From Oscillospiraceae bacterium (GTDB lineage Bacteria; Bacillota; Clostridia; Oscillospirales; Oscillospiraceae): a stretch of 64,000 nt of DNA. The notes beneath the pieces are model-generated. The model saw only the letters and a program-made list of their open reading frames with translations. It was not told where the DNA came from and ran no database searches. Below, piece by piece: positions 63,376 through 64,000 of the stretch (positions are counted from its first letter, which is position 1; the number at the start of each line of letters is the position of its first letter). A program made the position numbers and the translations under genes. Location: the NCBI GenBank assembly GCA_902802045.1, contig CADCKQ010000004.1, forward strand, positions 113,185 to 177,184, read 5' to 3'.

Positions 63376-64000
63376 TTAATGAATCTCACTCAGCTTATAT
63401 CCGTTTTTATCGGCGTTCTTTCCTTTTTCGCCTGACTGTACGAGCTGACCGCTCTTTTTGTCATACCAATAAAAACCCGTCCAGGCCCAGGAAAAAGCTG
63501 TGAGGACAAATGTGATTTTCACACAATCGTACGATTGCCCGTTCACCGTTATGGTTTCCTCCCCGGCTTTCTCAGTGGCAAACTCACCGAGCCCCATGGC
63601 TCCGCGATTGTTACCGGTACCAATTGAATAGAACACGATTTGTTGCTCTTCCGAGGCGATGAACGCGGGCATCGCCAGATCCATCATCTGATACCACAGA
63701 CCGTCCCCGATTTTAAACGTCTTTTCCTGCGCTTTTCCTTTGAAGGTTCCGGAGAGCTTTATATAGTCACCGTCTTTTCGCGCCAGGAGTTCGGTCTGGT
63801 CGGAGGGCCTGCTGTAATGCCAGTCAGTACAGGAGAGGTTACCGGCGACGTGAAAGGTCTCTTCTGACCATGGGGCGTCATCTCTCAACAGGGTTTGTGT
63901 GATCTCCGCCCTGTCCGCATAACCGGAAACATCAACACAGCGGATCTCCGTACTGTCAGATCTCCGATACCGCATCCCCGACACATCATTTGGGTAAGAA
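63376..64000 (-). CDS. Hypothetical beta-rich protein (5' partial)
   Basis: The frame is open through the right edge, so the N-terminus (perhaps a signal or lipobox) is outside. About 207 residues are visible: a strand-rich domain with DYIKLSGTFKGKAQEKTFKI, GDGLWYQMMDLAMPAFIASE, TITVNGQSYDCVKITFVLTA and the end FYWYDKKSGQLVQSGEK. The last part resembles the C-terminal strands of DUF3108-like or lipocalin-type secreted proteins, but I cannot name the family. Convergent with the unit to the left. Confidence 0.55.
   Translation of the reverse strand, partial: SYPNDVSGMRYRRSDSTEIRCVDVSGYADRAEITQTLLRDDAPWSEETFHVAGNLSCTDWHYSRPSDQTELLARKDGDYIKLSGTFKGKAQEKTFKIGDGLWYQMMDLAMPAFIASEEQQIVFYSIGTGNNRGAMGLGEFATEKAGEETITVNGQSYDCVKITFVLTAFSWAWTGFYWYDKKSGQLVQSGEKGKNADKNGYKLSEIH

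Overview
The window is bacterial chromosome from a member of the Firmicutes/Bacillota, most likely an anaerobic, gut-type clostridium (class Clostridia). The evidence is: a long SRP RNA directly upstream of dnaX; an IreB-family regulator; a MurT-type Mur ligase; small clostridial conserved proteins (DUF4230, DUF975, DUF1002, DUF4037, an AlkZ-related protein); sigma-A type promoters (TTGACA/TATAAT); strong AGGAGG ribosome sites; and butyrate-type CoA-transferase metabolism. No species can be assigned from the sequence alone.

Layout. 1-9 kb: the end of an M20 peptidase gene, an AlkZ-related protein, a regulated promoter with no gene behind it, a PrsW protease, a MotA/MotB-like motor pair, a secreted beta-helix protein, MurT, and an MTA/SAH-deaminase-like amidohydrolase followed by the stump of a PHP hydrolase. 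9-19 kb: EamA transporter, acyltransferase with zinc ribbon, a Gly-Gly-leader cysteine peptide, a DUF4230/PIG-L operon with two tiny membrane ORFs, MsrA, GNAT, DUF975, TPR/DUF4037 pair, glutathione peroxidase. 19-30 kb: GH2 beta-galactosidase, glutamate dehydrogenase, PAP2 phosphatase, tRNA-Ala(CGC), PPC-domain protein, membrane protein plus Xre regulator, SRP RNA, dnaX, ybaB and a second GH2 enzyme. 30-36.6 kb: DUF1002 protein and a minus-strand envelope operon (cdsA, phosphodiester glycosidase, membrane protein, GT2-GtrA), then an O-antigen-ligase-like protein. 36.7-53.4 kb: HAD phosphatase/CoA-transferase/rsmG operon, ireB, pheST, alr, EF-G-like GTPase, a P-type-ATPase-like pseudoenzyme, rlmB, a rhomboid-like protein, ridA-ilvA.

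53.4-64 kb is accessory. A 1 kb gene-free stretch holds repeats and hairpins. Next comes an AT-rich pair (FN3-like secreted protein, zinc-ribbon/PASTA-like membrane protein) bracketed by copies of a dispersed repeat. A divergent primase/S24-repressor cassette follows, bounded by about 88-bp imperfect inverted repeats, and beyond it lies a defective tRNA-Ser-like sequence. The window ends with small unknown genes.

Functional links. RidA with threonine dehydratase is an enamine-clearance pair. cdsA, the GT2-GtrA protein and the glycosidase suggest lipid-linked envelope polymer work. rlmB and rsmG (rRNA methylation), pheST and the EF-G-like GTPase are translation functions. The observations I consider most worth a second look are the P-type-ATPase-like pseudoenzyme at 47.2-49.4 kb, the inverted-repeat cassette with the tRNA-like RNA (57.8-61.6 kb), the orphan palindromic promoter (1.7-2.0 kb) and the promoter/terminator nesting at 19.1 kb.
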